Below, one piece after another: positions 32,288 to 43,479 of a DNA stretch of 64,000 nt. Source of the stretch: Miscanthus floridulus (taxonomy: Eukaryota > Streptophyta > Magnoliopsida > Poales > Poaceae); assembly GCF_019320115.1 (NCBI RefSeq), contig NC_089598.1:31081983-31145982 (forward strand). Direction: 5' to 3'. The position numbers and the translations under genes were made by a program. Numbering within the stretch: the first letter of the stretch is position 1; each line of letters opens with the position of its first letter. A model generated the notes under the pieces. It was not told the origin of the DNA. It saw only the letters and a program-made list of their open reading frames with translations, and did not search any database.

Positions 32288-34339
32288 TCAATTCTTTTTA
32301 GGTACCCAAACTTGCTTGGGTCCTTGAAGGTTAGTCACTAAGCTCTTTGGTACCCAAATGGCTTTCTTCTTTGAGACCATCCATGGTTTACCAATGAACT
32401 TAGCCGTTACACCATTTGTATCCTTAGTAAGCACATAGAAAGAATTAAGCTTAATGGAGGATACATTAGCATTTTTGTTCTTGTTGGTGCATTCATGCTC
32501 TTTGTGACCAACTTGCTTGCAACTTGTGCAAAACCGACCATTGTTCTTCACAAAACTAGTCTTGTGAGGAGCAAAGGCCACCTTGCCTTTCATGGGGGTA
32601 TAGCCCAATCTCTCTTTGTAGAGAGAAGCTCTTTGGCTACCCAAGCACATAAGCAAGCGGTCCTCACCACCATAAGCCTTAGCCAAGGTGTGAGTGAGCT
32701 TAGTTACCTCCTTCTTGAGGTTCTCATTCTCAACCACTAGTGAAGTATCACAAGTGAGACCATCACTACTAGATGAGGTGGAAGTGTAAGTGCTACAAGA
32801 AGGGTTAGTTGGAGGAACAATGATAGGCATAGATGATGATTCATGAATTATATCACAAGTCAAACCTACATTGCAAGTTTCTACATGTTTCTTTTTAGTT
32901 TGCTCATTAAGCAAAGAGGAATGAGCTTTTTCAAGCTTCTTGTGAGCCTTGCCAAGCTTCTCATGGGCATCTTCTAGCCCCTCATGAGATGCATTGAGCT
33001 CATCAAAGACTTGCTTAAGGGCTTTTATTTCCTTACGCAAGCTTTTGCATTCCCTTCTTGTGATGTTAAAGTGCTCTCTAGCATCTTCTAGCATGTCAAA
33101 TAATTCATCTTTAGTAGGTTCATCATCATCATTATCACTATCACTATCATGTTCATTATCACTTCCATCATCACAAGTTTGTACCTTGGTGGCCTTAACC
33201 ATGAAGCATGATGGAGAGTCGAAGAGAGAAGGCTTCTCATTGATTGCAATGCTTGCAAGTGCCTTCTTCTTGGTGGTCTTGTCATCATCACTATCATCAT
33301 CACTTGTGGAAGCATCACTATCCCAAGTGACTACATATGATCCACCTTTCTTCTTCTTGAAGAACATCTTGTCCTTCTTCTCTTTCTTTTCATTCCTCTC
33401 CTTCTTCTTGTTCTTGTTGTCATCATCTTTCTCACTATTGTATGGACATTGAGCAATAAGATGATCTTTGCTTCCACAATTGAAGCACCTCCTTGACTCT
33501 TCCTTGTTCTTGGATGAAGACTTCTTCCTTCTTGCACAGTAGCCCTTCTTCACCATGAACTTGTCAAATCTCTTGACAAATAGAGCCATCCTCTCATCAT
33601 CATCATCATCCCATGAATCATCATCCTCACTTGATGTTTCTTGCTTTGCTTTGCCCTTAGATGATGTGGCCTTGAATGCCACGCTCTTCTTCTTCTCATC
33701 CTTCTTCTCATCTTTCTTCTCCCACTTTTCTTCCTTCTCATCATCATCTCTATAAGTATCATCAGTCATGATATCTCCCAAGATTTGGTTTGGTGTCATT
33801 GTGTTCAAACCGGTCCTCACAAGCAAGGTGACAAACATGCCAAATCTTGCGGGCAAACATCTCAAGAACTTATTTGAGAAGTCCTTGTCCTCTATCTTCT
33901 CACCAAGTGCTTTGAGATCATTGACAATCACTTCCATCCAGTGGAACATGTCCGGCACACTCTCATCCTCCTTCATCTTGAAGCTTGCAAACTTCTCTTT
34001 GAGGATGTATGCCTTTGCACCCTTCACGGCTTGAGTACCCTCAAATGATTCTTCCAACTTCTTCCAAGCCTCATGAGCCATCTCAATATTCTTGATTTGC
34101 TCAAATGTTCTTGCATCAATTGCATCATGAATGGCACTTAGAGCAATGTCATTGTTTTGGAGAAGAACTTCTTCGGCCGGGGTGGGATTCTCCGGATCAT
34201 CAATCTCAATTTTGGTTTCTACCACCTTCCACACCTTTCTATTGATTGACTTGATATGTGTGGTCATTTTTTACTTCCAATATGAATAATTTGAGCCATC
34301 AAATTGGGGTGGCTTCTTGGTGTTGTTGATTTGAGCCAT
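32288..34339 (-). pseudogene. Copia gag with a stop at codon 23
   Basis: The natural start is ATG 34339 (MAQINNTKKPPQFDGSNYSY), just inside the primer site. A TAA follows as codon 23 (34273-34271). The frame then continues without break from ATG 34267 for 659 codons to UGA 32290. It has a UBN2-type gag domain (about residues 20-180 from the downstream ATG), Lys/Asp-rich low-complexity segments, a CCHC knuckle CFNCGSKDHLIAQC, a coiled-coil-like region with repeated AHEKLGKAHKKLEKAH, and a second knuckle CTSCKQVGHKEHEC near the end. Re-initiation at 34267 would remove the N-terminal 24 residues. The same stop is seen in the repeated copy at 44.7 kb. Confidence 0.85.
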
Positions 34340-34381
34340 GTTTACACCGAAGGTTGTTAAGTCTCAAATAACGGTGACCTT

Positions 34382-34394
34382 GGCTCTGATACCA
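34382..34394 (-). other. Primer-binding site, tRNA-iMet
   Basis: The minus strand reads TGGTATCAGAGCC, complementary to the initiator-Met tRNA 3' end, two bases after the 5' LTR. This is standard for Copia elements. Confidence 0.9.
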
Positions 34395-35298
34395 CTTGAA
34401 AGGTCCTAATGGCTAGAGGGGTGTGAATAGCCTAATAAAAATTCTACAACAACACTTAACAAATGTGTTAGACAATTATGAAGCGAAGCGAATGTTGCGC
34501 TAGCCTACTAAAATGCAAGCCACCTACCACAATTCTAGTTTAGATAGAATATATCCACACAATGGCTATTACACTATATCAAGTTAGTGTGCTCTCAAAT
34601 GCTAACTAAAGAGCTACACTAATCAAACTAACAAGCTCTCACAACTAGCTACACTAAAGAGCTTGACAACTAGTTTGCGGTAATGTAAAGAGTGAGCAAG
34701 ATAGCTATACCGCCGTGTCGAGGAAGGAGCCAATCAATCACAAGAGTGAATCACAATGAAGACCAATCACCTCGGAATCAAATGATGAACACAATGATTT
34801 TTTACCGAGGTTCACTTGCTTGCCGATAAGCTAGTCCTCGTTGTGGCGATTCACTCACTTGGAGGCTCACGTGCTGATTGGCTTCACATGCCAAACCCTC
34901 AATAGGGTGCCGCACAACCAACACAAGATGAGGATCACACAAGCCACGAGCAGTTTACTAGAGTACCTTTTGGCTCTCCGCCGGGGAAAGGTCAAGAACC
35001 CCTCACAATCACCACGATCGGAGCCGGAGACAATCACCACCCTCTGCTCGATGATCCTCGCTGCCCAAGCCGTCTAGGTGGCAGCAACCACCAAGAGTAA
35101 CAAGCGAAATCCACAGCGAAACACGAACACCAAGTGCCTTTAGATGCAAACACTCAAGCAATGCACTTGGATTCACTCCCAATCTCACTATGATGATGAA
35201 TCAATGATGGAGATGAGTGGGAGGGCTTTGGCTAAGCTCACAAGGTTGCTATGTCAATAGAAATGGCCAAGAGAGTGAGCTTGAACCGGCCATGGGGC

Positions 35299-35306
35299 TT
35301 AAATAG
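35299..35306 (-). promoter_or_regulatory. Putative TATA box of the Copia LTR
   Basis: The minus strand reads CTATTTAA. It lies immediately downstream (in element sense) of the CCGGAC motif array and is kept in both LTRs (26843-26850). The duplicated LTR copy near 45736 has lost one A. Confidence 0.45.
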
Positions 35307-35354
35307 AAGCCCCCACGAAATAGAGCCGTTATACCCCTTCACTAGGCATAACAC

Positions 35355-35740
35355 GGGCTGACCAGACGCTCCGGTCTGTTGACCGGATGCTGAGCCCCCA
35401 ACGTCCAGTCGCTCGTAGACAGCCACGTGTCCCGATCTCAACGATCACTTGAGTGTACCGGATGCTGAGCCTCCAGCGTCCGGTCGTTTACAGTAAGGGT
35501 CCAAAACTGATTTTTGCTGACCGGACGCGTCCGGTCGACCTTGACCAGACACAGCCCAGCGTCCGGTGCTTTACCCTAGTTACTGTGACGTCCGACAACT
35601 TGACCGGACGCTGCCTCCAGCATCCGGTCGCTCCAGCGACCCAGCGTCCGGTCGCATGACCGATGCCAGCGTCTCACTGGTACACTTGACCGGATGCGCC
35701 GGTCCCCCAGAGGTCCAGCGTCCGGTCACTGTATAACCAG
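35355..35740. repeat. Array of GACCGGACGC / GCGTCCGGTC motifs in the Copia U3
   Basis: About a dozen copies of CAGCGTCCGGTC or its inverse, some as close inverted pairs such as GACCGGACGCGTCCGGTC at about 35519-35536, lie just upstream of the putative TATA box. Both LTRs have it; the left copy (26900-27295) has more CCGGATG/CCAGACG variants, as expected of CpG decay. Confidence 0.75.
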
Positions 35741-36234
35741 CGACACTAACTCCTTTTCACTTCTAACTTCTCCACCCTTGCTTAAATGTGCCAACCACCA
35801 AGTGTATCACCTTGTGCACATGTGTTAGCATATTTTCACAAACATTTTCAAGGGTGTTAGCATTCCTCTAGATCCTAAATGCATATCAATGAGTTAGAGC
35901 ATCTAGTGGCACTTTGATAACCGCATTCTGATACGAGTTTCACCCCTCTTAATAGTACGGCTATCAAACCTAAATGTGATCACACTCTCTAAGTGTCTTG
36001 ATCACCAAAACAAAATAGCTCCTACAAATTATACCTTTGCCTTAAGCTTTTTGTTTTTCTCTTTCTTCTTTTCCAAGTTTAAGCACTTGATCATCACCAT
36101 GGCATCTCCACCATCATGTTATGATCTTCATTTGCTTCTCGACTTGGAGTGTGCTACCTATCTCATGATCACTTAATAAACTAGGCTAGCACTTAGGGTT
36201 TCATCAATTCACCAAAACCAAACTAGAGCTTTCA

Positions 36235-37832
36235 CATGTGCAGAAGGACTGCTCAAGTCAGCGGGCATACATTGCTATAGAAGATGGTTACATCAGCACC
36301 TCTGACATTGAGGATGAAGAAGACCAAGATACAGACGAGGAGGACGGTCAAGTCCTTGGTGATGAGGCCACGGTGGCCTATAGGAGCATCATTGTACAGT
36401 GGGTGCTCAGCTCACAAGTACAGCAACCTGAGAAGCTACAACGCCATAACTTGTTCTAGATTTTCTTCATCATCAGCAACCGTCGAGCACATGTCATTAT
36501 TGATGGAGGTAGCTATAATAATTTGGTGAGTTCTGAATTGGTCATGAAGCTTGGCTTGACCACACGTCCGCACCCATGTCCATACCATATTCAGTGGCTA
36601 AATGATTCTAGAAAAGCAAAAGTAACACAAACTTACAGAGTTTCATTTTCCATTGGTTCTTATGTTGATTCTATTGATTGTGATGTGGTAACTATGCAAG
36701 CCTGTTCTCTCTTATTGGGTCATCCTTGGGAGCATGATAATGATGCTACACACCATGGTAGAAGTAATAAATACACCTTTGTGCATAAAGGAAAGAAAAT
36801 TACTTTGGTACCTTTGACCCCTGCTCAAATTGTACAAGCTGATAGAGAACGCGCTGCTAGTTTGAATGATGTTCAATCTAAAAATCAGCAAGTTGCTAAT
36901 TCTATTCTCCCACCTAAAAAGGATAAGTCTACATCTATTTCTAAGGCAGAGGGGATTAAATTTAATGGTAGTGTTATGCTTGCAACAAAATGTGACTTTG
37001 CTGAAATTTCTGATGATGACATTTGCTATGCTTTGGTATGTAAACAAGCTATGTTTTCGCTTGATGATATTGCTAGCTCAGTGCCTCCTGCTGTCACTAA
37101 CCTTTTAGAGGAGTATGAGGAAATTTTTCTACCTAAAATACCCCTGGGGCTGCCACCTATGAGAGGGATAGAGCATCAAATCAATTTGATTTCGGGAGCA
37201 ACCTTGCCCAACCGTGCTGCCTATTGAACCAATCTGAGGAGACCAAGGAAATTCAGCGGCAAGTCCAAGACCTTTTAGACCGTGGGTATGTACATGAAAG
37301 CCTTAGTCCTTGTGCCGTTCCTGTACTTTTGGTTCCCAAGAAAGATGGAACTTGGCGTATGTGTGTTGATTGTAGAGCCATCAATAATATTACTATTCTG
37401 TATCATCATCCTATTCCTAGGCTAGATGACATGCTTGATGAGTTGTGTGGCTCTATAATTTTTACCAAAATAGACTTGCGAAGTGGCTACCACCAAATTA
37501 TAATGAAACTTGGAGATAAATGGAAAACTGCGTTTAAAACTAAATTCGGGTTGTATGAGTGGTTAGTAATGCCTTTTGGTTTGACAAATGCACCTAGCAC
37601 TTTCATGCGCTTAATGAATGAGGTTTTAAGAGCTTTTATTGGTTGTTTTGTGGTAGTTTACTTTGATGATATATTGATTTAGAGCAAGTCTTTTGTTGAA
37701 CATATGGATCACTTACGTGTTGTTTTTAATGCTTTACGTGATGCACGATTATTTGGTAACCTTGAGAAGTGCATCTTTTGCACGGATCGAGTTTCTTTTC
37801 TTGGCTATGTTGTAACTCCATAGGGAATTGAG
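36235..37832 (+). pseudogene. Chromovirus gag end, protease and RT part, unit 2
   Basis: It continues the interrupted zinc knuckle (QKDC) after the Copia element. The protease block VIIDGGSYNN is at about 36492-36521. One open stretch (36523-37227) covers protease to the RT N-terminus and ends in a TGA after PNRAAY. A 1-bp deletion follows at about 37232. RT then reads open at 37224-37682 with [41 protein letters not shown] and VVYFDDILI, ending at a TAG at 37680. A further TAG at about 37821 (VTP-stop-GIE) is shared with unit 1, so it predates the duplication. Confidence 0.85.
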
Positions 37833-40040
37833 GTGGACGAGATGAAAATTGAAGCCATAAAGAGCTGGTCGGTTCCCCAAACCATCACACAGGTGAGGAG
37901 TTTTCTTAGTCTTGCAGGATTCTACCACCGCTACGTCAAAGATTTCAGCACCATTGCTGCCCCATTGCATGAGTTGACGAAGAAAGGGGTGGTGTTTCAT
38001 TGGGGAAAGGCACATGAGGAGTCCTTTGACACTTTGAAGAACAAGCTCACACACGCACCATTGCTGCAACTTCCAAACTTTGGTAAGACTTTTGAGCTAG
38101 AATGTGATGCTAGTGGAGTTGGTATTGGGGGTGTTTTGATACAAGATGGTAAACCCATTGCTTACTTTAGTAAAAAATTGCATGGCCCTGTTCTGAATTA
38201 TTCCACGTATGATAAGGAATTATATGCACTTGTCCGTTCTTTAGAGACATGGCGTTATTATTTGTGGCCTAAAGAATTTGTTATTTATTCTGATCATGAA
38301 TCACTTAAGTATCTTCGCTCTCAACATATTCTGAATTATAGGCATGCTAAATGGGTTGAATTTATTGAATCTTTTCCTTATATTATCAAACACAAGAAAG
38401 GGAAGGATAATGTGATTGCGGATGCTTTGTCTAGACGATATACCTTGCTGTCCCAACTTGATTGTCGGATTTTTGGGCTTGAATCAATAAAAGAACAATA
38501 TGCGCTTGATCCTGATTTTAAGGACATGTTGCTGAATTGTAGAGAGGGACGTACATGGAATAAGTTTATGATCAATTATGGGTTTTTGTTTAGAGCTAAC
38601 CACTTATGCATTCTAGTTGGCTTTGTTCGTCTTTTGTTGTTGCAGGAGGCACATGGAGGCAGATTGATGGGACATTTTGGTGCCAAGAAGACGGAGGAGG
38701 TGCTGTCCACACATTTCTTTAGGCCAAGGATGAGGCGAGATGAAGAACGGTACGTGGCTCGGTGCGCTACATATCAAAAAGCTAAGTCGCGGTTGAACCC
38801 ACATGGTTTGTATATGCCTCTTCCTATTTCTTCTACTCATTGGGCTGATATATCTATGGATTTTGTGTTGGGTTTGCCAAGAACTAAGAGGGGGAGGGAT
38901 AGTATTTTTGTGGTGGTTGATCGTTTTTCTAAGATGGCACATTTTATTCCTTGTCATAAGAGCGATGATGTTGTTCATATTGCTGACCTTTTCTTTCAAG
39001 AAATCGTTCACTTGCATGGTATGCCTTCTACTATTGTTTCAGATGGCGATGCAAAATTCTTGAGTCATTTTTGGCGCACTTTGTGGAATAAATTGGGGAC
39101 GAAGCTGCTGTTTTCTACAACATATCATCCCCAAACTGATGGGCAAACTGAGGTAGTGAATCGAACGTTGTACACCATGTTGAGAGCAATTTTGAAGCGT
39201 GATTTGAAGATGTGGAAAGGGTGTTTGCCGCATGTGGAGTTTGTATATAACAGGGCGGAACATTCCACCACCAAGGTAAGTCCCTTTCAAGTAGTGTATG
39301 GTTTTAACCCCCGTGCTCCTATTGATCTTTTGCCTTTACCTACCACTGAAAGAACACATAGGGATGCTAGAGAGCGTGATGATTTCATTCATAAGTTGCA
39401 CGAAACAACTCAATCAAATATTGAAAGAATAAATGAAAAGTATAGAATTACTGGTAGTAAAGGTAGAAAAAAAATTAAACTTGAACCAGGTGATTTGGTT
39501 TGGTTACATCTGAGAAAAAATAGATTTCTTGAGCTGTGTAAGTCCAAATTAATGCCAAGAGCAACTGGTCCTTATAAGATAATTGAGAAAATAAATGATA
39601 ATGCCTACAAACTGGAGTTGCCACCCGAGTTCGGGGTTAGTCCCACCTTTAACATTGCAGATTTGAAGCCTTATTTGGGAGAAGAAGATGAGCTTGAGTC
39701 GAGGACGACTCAGTTTCAAGAGGGGGAGGATGATGAGAAAATCACTCCTTCGGATGTACCCGTTGATCCTCCAACCGTCATGCATGGTCCAATGACCCGA
39801 GCTCGAATGCGTCAACTCAATTTAGAGGTGAGCTCGTTCTTAAGCGATCCTTTTCATACTTTTGAGAATAGACTACTACCTAATGATGTTATCTTGCTTA
39901 GGAACATTGGAGAGGGTCATGAGGGACTTAGAGGAAGAGGTGGAGGCGATGATGACCAGCAAGGACGTCCAACAGAAACCAGAGGCCCGGTCCAACATGA
40001 TTTCGAGTCTGCCTCGGCCTCTAGGACCAGTCTGCTTTAA
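37833..40040 (+). CDS. Chromovirus RNase H-integrase frame, unit 2 (735 codons, fragment of pol)
   Basis: The longest open part of the chromovirus pol. The first ~60 residues are the RT thumb ([19 protein letters not shown]). RNase H has [39 protein letters not shown] and [11 protein letters not shown]. Integrase has [15 protein letters not shown] in [17 protein letters not shown] and [11 protein letters not shown]. In the zinc finger the second Cys of the usual CxxC is Tyr (RCATYQKAK), which should weaken it. The C-terminus runs through [20 protein letters not shown] and [10 protein letters not shown] and then on into the 3' LTR for about 310 bases, to TAA at 40038-40040. It has no start of its own; a TAG lies just upstream. 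Confidence 0.85.
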   Translation: MDEMKIEAIKSWSVPQTITQVRSFLSLAGFYHRYVKDFSTIAAPLHELTKKGVVFHWGKAHEESFDTLKNKLTHAPLLQLPNFGKTFELECDASGVGIGGVLIQDGKPIAYFSKKLHGPVLNYSTYDKELYALVRSLETWRYYLWPKEFVIYSDHESLKYLRSQHILNYRHAKWVEFIESFPYIIKHKKGKDNVIADALSRRYTLLSQLDCRIFGLESIKEQYALDPDFKDMLLNCREGRTWNKFMINYGFLFRANHLCILVGFVRLLLLQEAHGGRLMGHFGAKKTEEVLSTHFFRPRMRRDEERYVARCATYQKAKSRLNPHGLYMPLPISSTHWADISMDFVLGLPRTKRGRDSIFVVVDRFSKMAHFIPCHKSDDVVHIADLFFQEIVHLHGMPSTIVSDGDAKFLSHFWRTLWNKLGTKLLFSTTYHPQTDGQTEVVNRTLYTMLRAILKRDLKMWKGCLPHVEFVYNRAEHSTTKVSPFQVVYGFNPRAPIDLLPLPTTERTHRDARERDDFIHKLHETTQSNIERINEKYRITGSKGRKKIKLEPGDLVWLHLRKNRFLELCKSKLMPRATGPYKIIEKINDNAYKLELPPEFGVSPTFNIADLKPYLGEEDELESRTTQFQEGEDDEKITPSDVPVDPPTVMHGPMTRARMRQLNLEVSSFLSDPFHTFENRLLPNDVILLRNIGEGHEGLRGRGGGDDDQQGRPTETRGPVQHDFESASASRTSLL
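39718..39730 (+). other. Polypurine tract inside the pol frame
   Basis: AAGAGGGGGAGGA immediately before TGATGAG of the 3' LTR. It encodes part of FQEGEDDEK, so the tract and the coding sequence overlap. Confidence 0.8.
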
Positions 40041-40644
40041 ACTGATCACCCAGGACGCATTCGGACTCCGTTTTCGATGATCCACATATGGTTGGAAATC
40101 TAATTTGATAAGGAAGCCAATCCAAGTGGTCTCACGTCAAAAGCTCATCGGAAGCCACGGGAATTGTCGAAACAAGTCAGCATCTAGAATCTGTCTAGGT
40201 GCTGCGTCACCGTATTTGGTCCAATGGGCCGTGTATCGTCTTTGAGCCCATTAGGGGGGCGCGTCTAGGGTAGGCGATGACCCTAAGACCTATATATTCA
40301 TACGCCGCCACCGTCATTAGGTTTTGGGTTTTGCTTAGATTAATCTATCAAGAACAGTTTCATCGTTCATCGGTTTGTGAGACCCCAACATCGTGAGATT
40401 AATCATTCATCTGCAATTTGGTTGTTCTCTTTCTTGTTCTTTCTTGTGTTTTTCGTTGCACTGGCAGGGATTAGCCTTCTTGGCGAGGTCAGCCGGATCC
40501 GTGTCTCGGTTGATAACCAGAGGAGTTGTGGTGCTAAGATTGCAGGGTTCGATCTTTCGATCTGAAACCGGATCGGTGTGTCATTCTCCGCCACAATGAT
40601 AGTTACCTCTACCTGACGGAAGATCGGGATCCCCGTTTCCATTA
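39731..40644 (+). repeat. 3' LTR of unit-2 chromovirus
   Basis: 914 bp, TGATGAG to CCATTA, then target duplication GCAAG (40645-40649). Putative TATATA at 40291-40296. Confidence 0.85.
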
Positions 40645-41149
40645 GCAAGGCAGATAATTTTACGCCAGTGCTTACCTCCCCACGATGGCGATAACTACTA
40701 CTAACACCAACAAGTCTACACGGTCACCATGCATGCCGTTAGATCTTAATTGGCCTTGCTCTAATTTTTTTTCGACTAAAGTCAATAAATCCTAAGACCT
40801 AGATTAAATGTTATGTATGATCAAGTACGCAATGAAAGAGAACAACTACTTTAGCTACTTCAATCTCAGCAAGCTCACTATGTCACCTAGTGGCCATTCG
40901 CGGGACTGAATTGTGTGCCTCGGTCTGCATCGACGATGGTTCACAACATCTCAGCAAGCTCACTATGTCACCTAGTGGGCTACAACTCCAATGATTTCTT
41001 TCTTATTTATATGATCAATATGATGTCAATGGGTAGATCACACATGTATATACTTCACAAACTTTTTGCTAATTTTCAGATTTAATTATGCCTGAATTTT
41101 CCTAAACATCTAATGATCCAAAAACCCTATAATAGGTACATTTTGGTTA

Positions 41150-41965
41150 CTGGTTTTGATGTTGCTTCGAAGCCAAATGTATTTGATTATATGAATTACA
41201 AACGGTGGCGTGCTTATATGGTCTTGTGGTTGACAACTATGAACATCTTTTATATTGCATAAGGAAAGGCCAAATAGTTTACTCTTGAACAAGAGCAAGT
41301 TTTCAAGGTTGCCGAAAACCTGTTTCGAGATGTCATAATAAATGTTTTAGGTGAAAACATTGTGGACATCTACAAGTTGTCTTTTGCCAAAGAAATGTGG
41401 GAAGTGATTGAGACAAAATTTGGCGTTTCCCAATGCTAGGAGTCAGTGCTATATGACTACAAGATGACCGATGACCGTTCTATAGTAGAACAGGCACATG
41501 AGATAAGGAAATGGCAAAAGAATAACAATCCCCGTATGTGTTGCCTGACAAGTTTCTGGCTGGTGGTATCATCGCGAAGTTTCCACAATCATGGAGGGAA
41601 TGTTCCACTACTCTAAACACACAAGCGACAAGAGTTGCTGACCTTAATGGTTCTCTTGATGTTGAAGAGAAGGCTAGGACAAAGACACTCACAGGAGAAG
41701 AGTTGAGTCTTTGTATGGTCCGAAATAAGCACCTAAGCAATGGCATGAGAAGTTTGACAAAACTTTGACATATGCTAGTTTTTGTTGTGAATGAGGCTAG
41801 CCGATGCGTGTACTATTTCTATGGTAGGGGTGAAGGTGTGTTCTTGTTTTCGTATGTCGGTGATGTACTGATCTTTGGAATCAGCCTTAATTTGATTAAA
41901 GAGGTGAAGGACTTCTTGTTCAACAATTTTGTGCTCTCTCCTTGCTCCCGGCGTATAGCACACTC
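41150..41965 (+). pseudogene. Copia-type remnant, unit 2
   Basis: Counterpart of 13325-14110, with the same gag-like (FDVASKPNVFDYMNY) and RT-like (SYVGDVLIFGISLN) blocks and shared stops. Shared lesions show that it was already dead before the segment duplicated. Confidence 0.55.
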
Positions 41966-43479
41966 CTGTTCCTAGCAATTCAATCCACGACGAAGGAGAA
42001 CATCTACTTTAGTAGTACATGTACGACTACTTTCTTGTGGCTGTTCGCAGGACTGTATTGCGTACCTCGTGTTGCATCAACTGTGGTCTACGATATCAGT
42101 AAGCTCCCTATGTCGCCTAGTGGGAACGAAGTCGCGGCCTTGGTCCTGTCTTAGGGTATATTGCTACAACTCCAATTGTTTTATTTCTTTTTATATGATC
42201 AATATAACGTAAACGGATAGATCACACGTGCACATGCTTGTCAAAAATATTTTACTAAGTTTTTGGATTAAATTATACTCAAATTCGCCTAAATATCTAC
42301 ACATGCTACACCGAGGAACTTCAACAACCCTAGGGCACTTTTCAAGTTGTGAATTAAGTGTTCGGGGTGTTCATATGTTAGGCGAGTCAAGACTCTAAGG
42401 GTTAACATGAATCAACAGATTTTTATGGTACACTACATGTCACAATAGATGGCAACAACTCCATAAAAGAAGCAATGAATGAAACAGACATGATATAATC
42501 AACGGGGCCAATGCTCTTGCTGATATCTTTGTAGGCCACAAGGATCATGGGAACTTCATAAAGATTGAACTTCTGAAAATTGTAGAGACCGACCTTCTGA
42601 AAACTACTATCACTAGATATGTTGTTAATTAAAAATTGTTTCTTATACTTATAATACTAAAAAGCAAAACAAAAGTCAGGCTTCATCTTGAAAAAACAAG
42701 CGACATGTATGTCATTCGCCCAATTTAGGTTACCTCACTAGAAAACCTAATTATTCCACAGTTTAGATGTTCCTAGGATTAGTCACAAACAAAATTAGAA
42801 TGCTAGATGCTAACAAAATGTTGGCAATATTTTACTCAAAACTCAAGAACGCAATCTCAAGTATGCAAGCAAAACCTTAGATCCCCGAGTTTACGGAGTA
42901 GAGGAATAGAAAAAAAATACAAGAATAGAAAAGGAATAGGTGTGTATAACAAGGGAACCTAAAACACTGCAATTTTGGAAGATTTGGTGTTTGCGCCAAA
43001 GGAATATGAGCACCACGGGAATTTAAGGATTAGTGATAAACATAATTGCTTGGACTAAACAAGAACTACATAAAGAATTTTTTTTCTTTCTTAAAGCAGC
43101 ATATATTAGTTAATAAATCAAGATATCCTGGTCGGCCACTTATGCTAGTGCTTTGTTGAAACCATGGACTCTAGTTTTTGGGTGTTAATCAATTTGTGCT
43201 TGGCGGTTGGTTCCATGAAAGCATGCGCCAATAACATTAGTGATCATGAGTCTCTCAAACTTCGTGAAGAAACTGAAACCAAGAGGTGGCGGTGGATTCT
43301 CTCATTCCTTCAAAACGTACAAGCGCAAAATCCTCTGCTCTAGAAAGGAATTCACAAATCCTCCACTCCAAACGCTACTTTAGTGTTTGAAACTACATGA
43401 ATCTGATTCCTTTAGAATTCCTTTGAAGATCCTGTAATCCAAACAGAGGCTTACAAAATCTAGTTTTGACTGAATATTT
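41966..43479. other. AT-rich spacer ending at the duplication junction
   Basis: Counterpart of 14111-15650. It stops at GACTGAATATTT, after which sequence from inside the Copia gag begins at 43480. No gene is seen. Confidence 0.6.

Larger units (their letters stand above)
25940..36234 (-). mobile_element. SIRE/Maximus-like Copia retrotransposon, nested, nearly complete
   Basis: 10,295 bp, minus orientation: 5' LTR 36234-34397, primer site, gag, pol, a 1.2-kb non-coding region, polypurine tract, 3' LTR 27802-25940. A perfect 5-bp target duplication (CATGT) flanks it. Pol has the Copia order, integrase before RT. Long LTRs (about 1.85 kb), a large gag with two zinc knuckles and a long 3' non-coding region fit the SIRE/Maximus lineage as known in grasses (Opie/Ji relatives). 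Gag carries an early stop, so it is not autonomous as read. Confidence 0.9.
34397..36234 (-). repeat. 5' LTR of the Copia element
   Basis: 1838 bp, from TGAAAGCTCTAG (minus strand, 36234) to CCTTTCA (34397). Short inverted ends TGAAAG/CTTTCA. It is followed on the right by target duplication CATGT (36235-36239). Confidence 0.9.
23547..40644 (+). mobile_element. CRM-like chromovirus, unit 2, split by a nested Copia element
   Basis: 5' LTR, leader and gag lie left of the Copia insertion (to 25939). Gag end, pol and 3' LTR continue from 36235. Without the 10.3-kb insert the element is about 6.8 kb. Its 3' flank GCAAG equals that of unit 1, so both come from one insertion event that was later duplicated. 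It is non-autonomous because of stops, frameshifts and a gag deletion. Confidence 0.85.
33052..43479. repeat. 10.43-kb direct repeat, copy 1
   Basis: Runs from inside the Copia gag (CCCTTCTTGTGATG) through the Copia 5' LTR, the chromovirus pol and 3' LTR, and the Copia remnant, to the spacer. The same block follows head-to-tail at 43480-53913. Confidence 0.95.

Noticed and set aside
33088..33762. Met-rich and Ser-rich frames overlapping the Copia gag
   Set aside because: They are shadows of the Lys/Asp-rich gag codons in other frames and the other strand.
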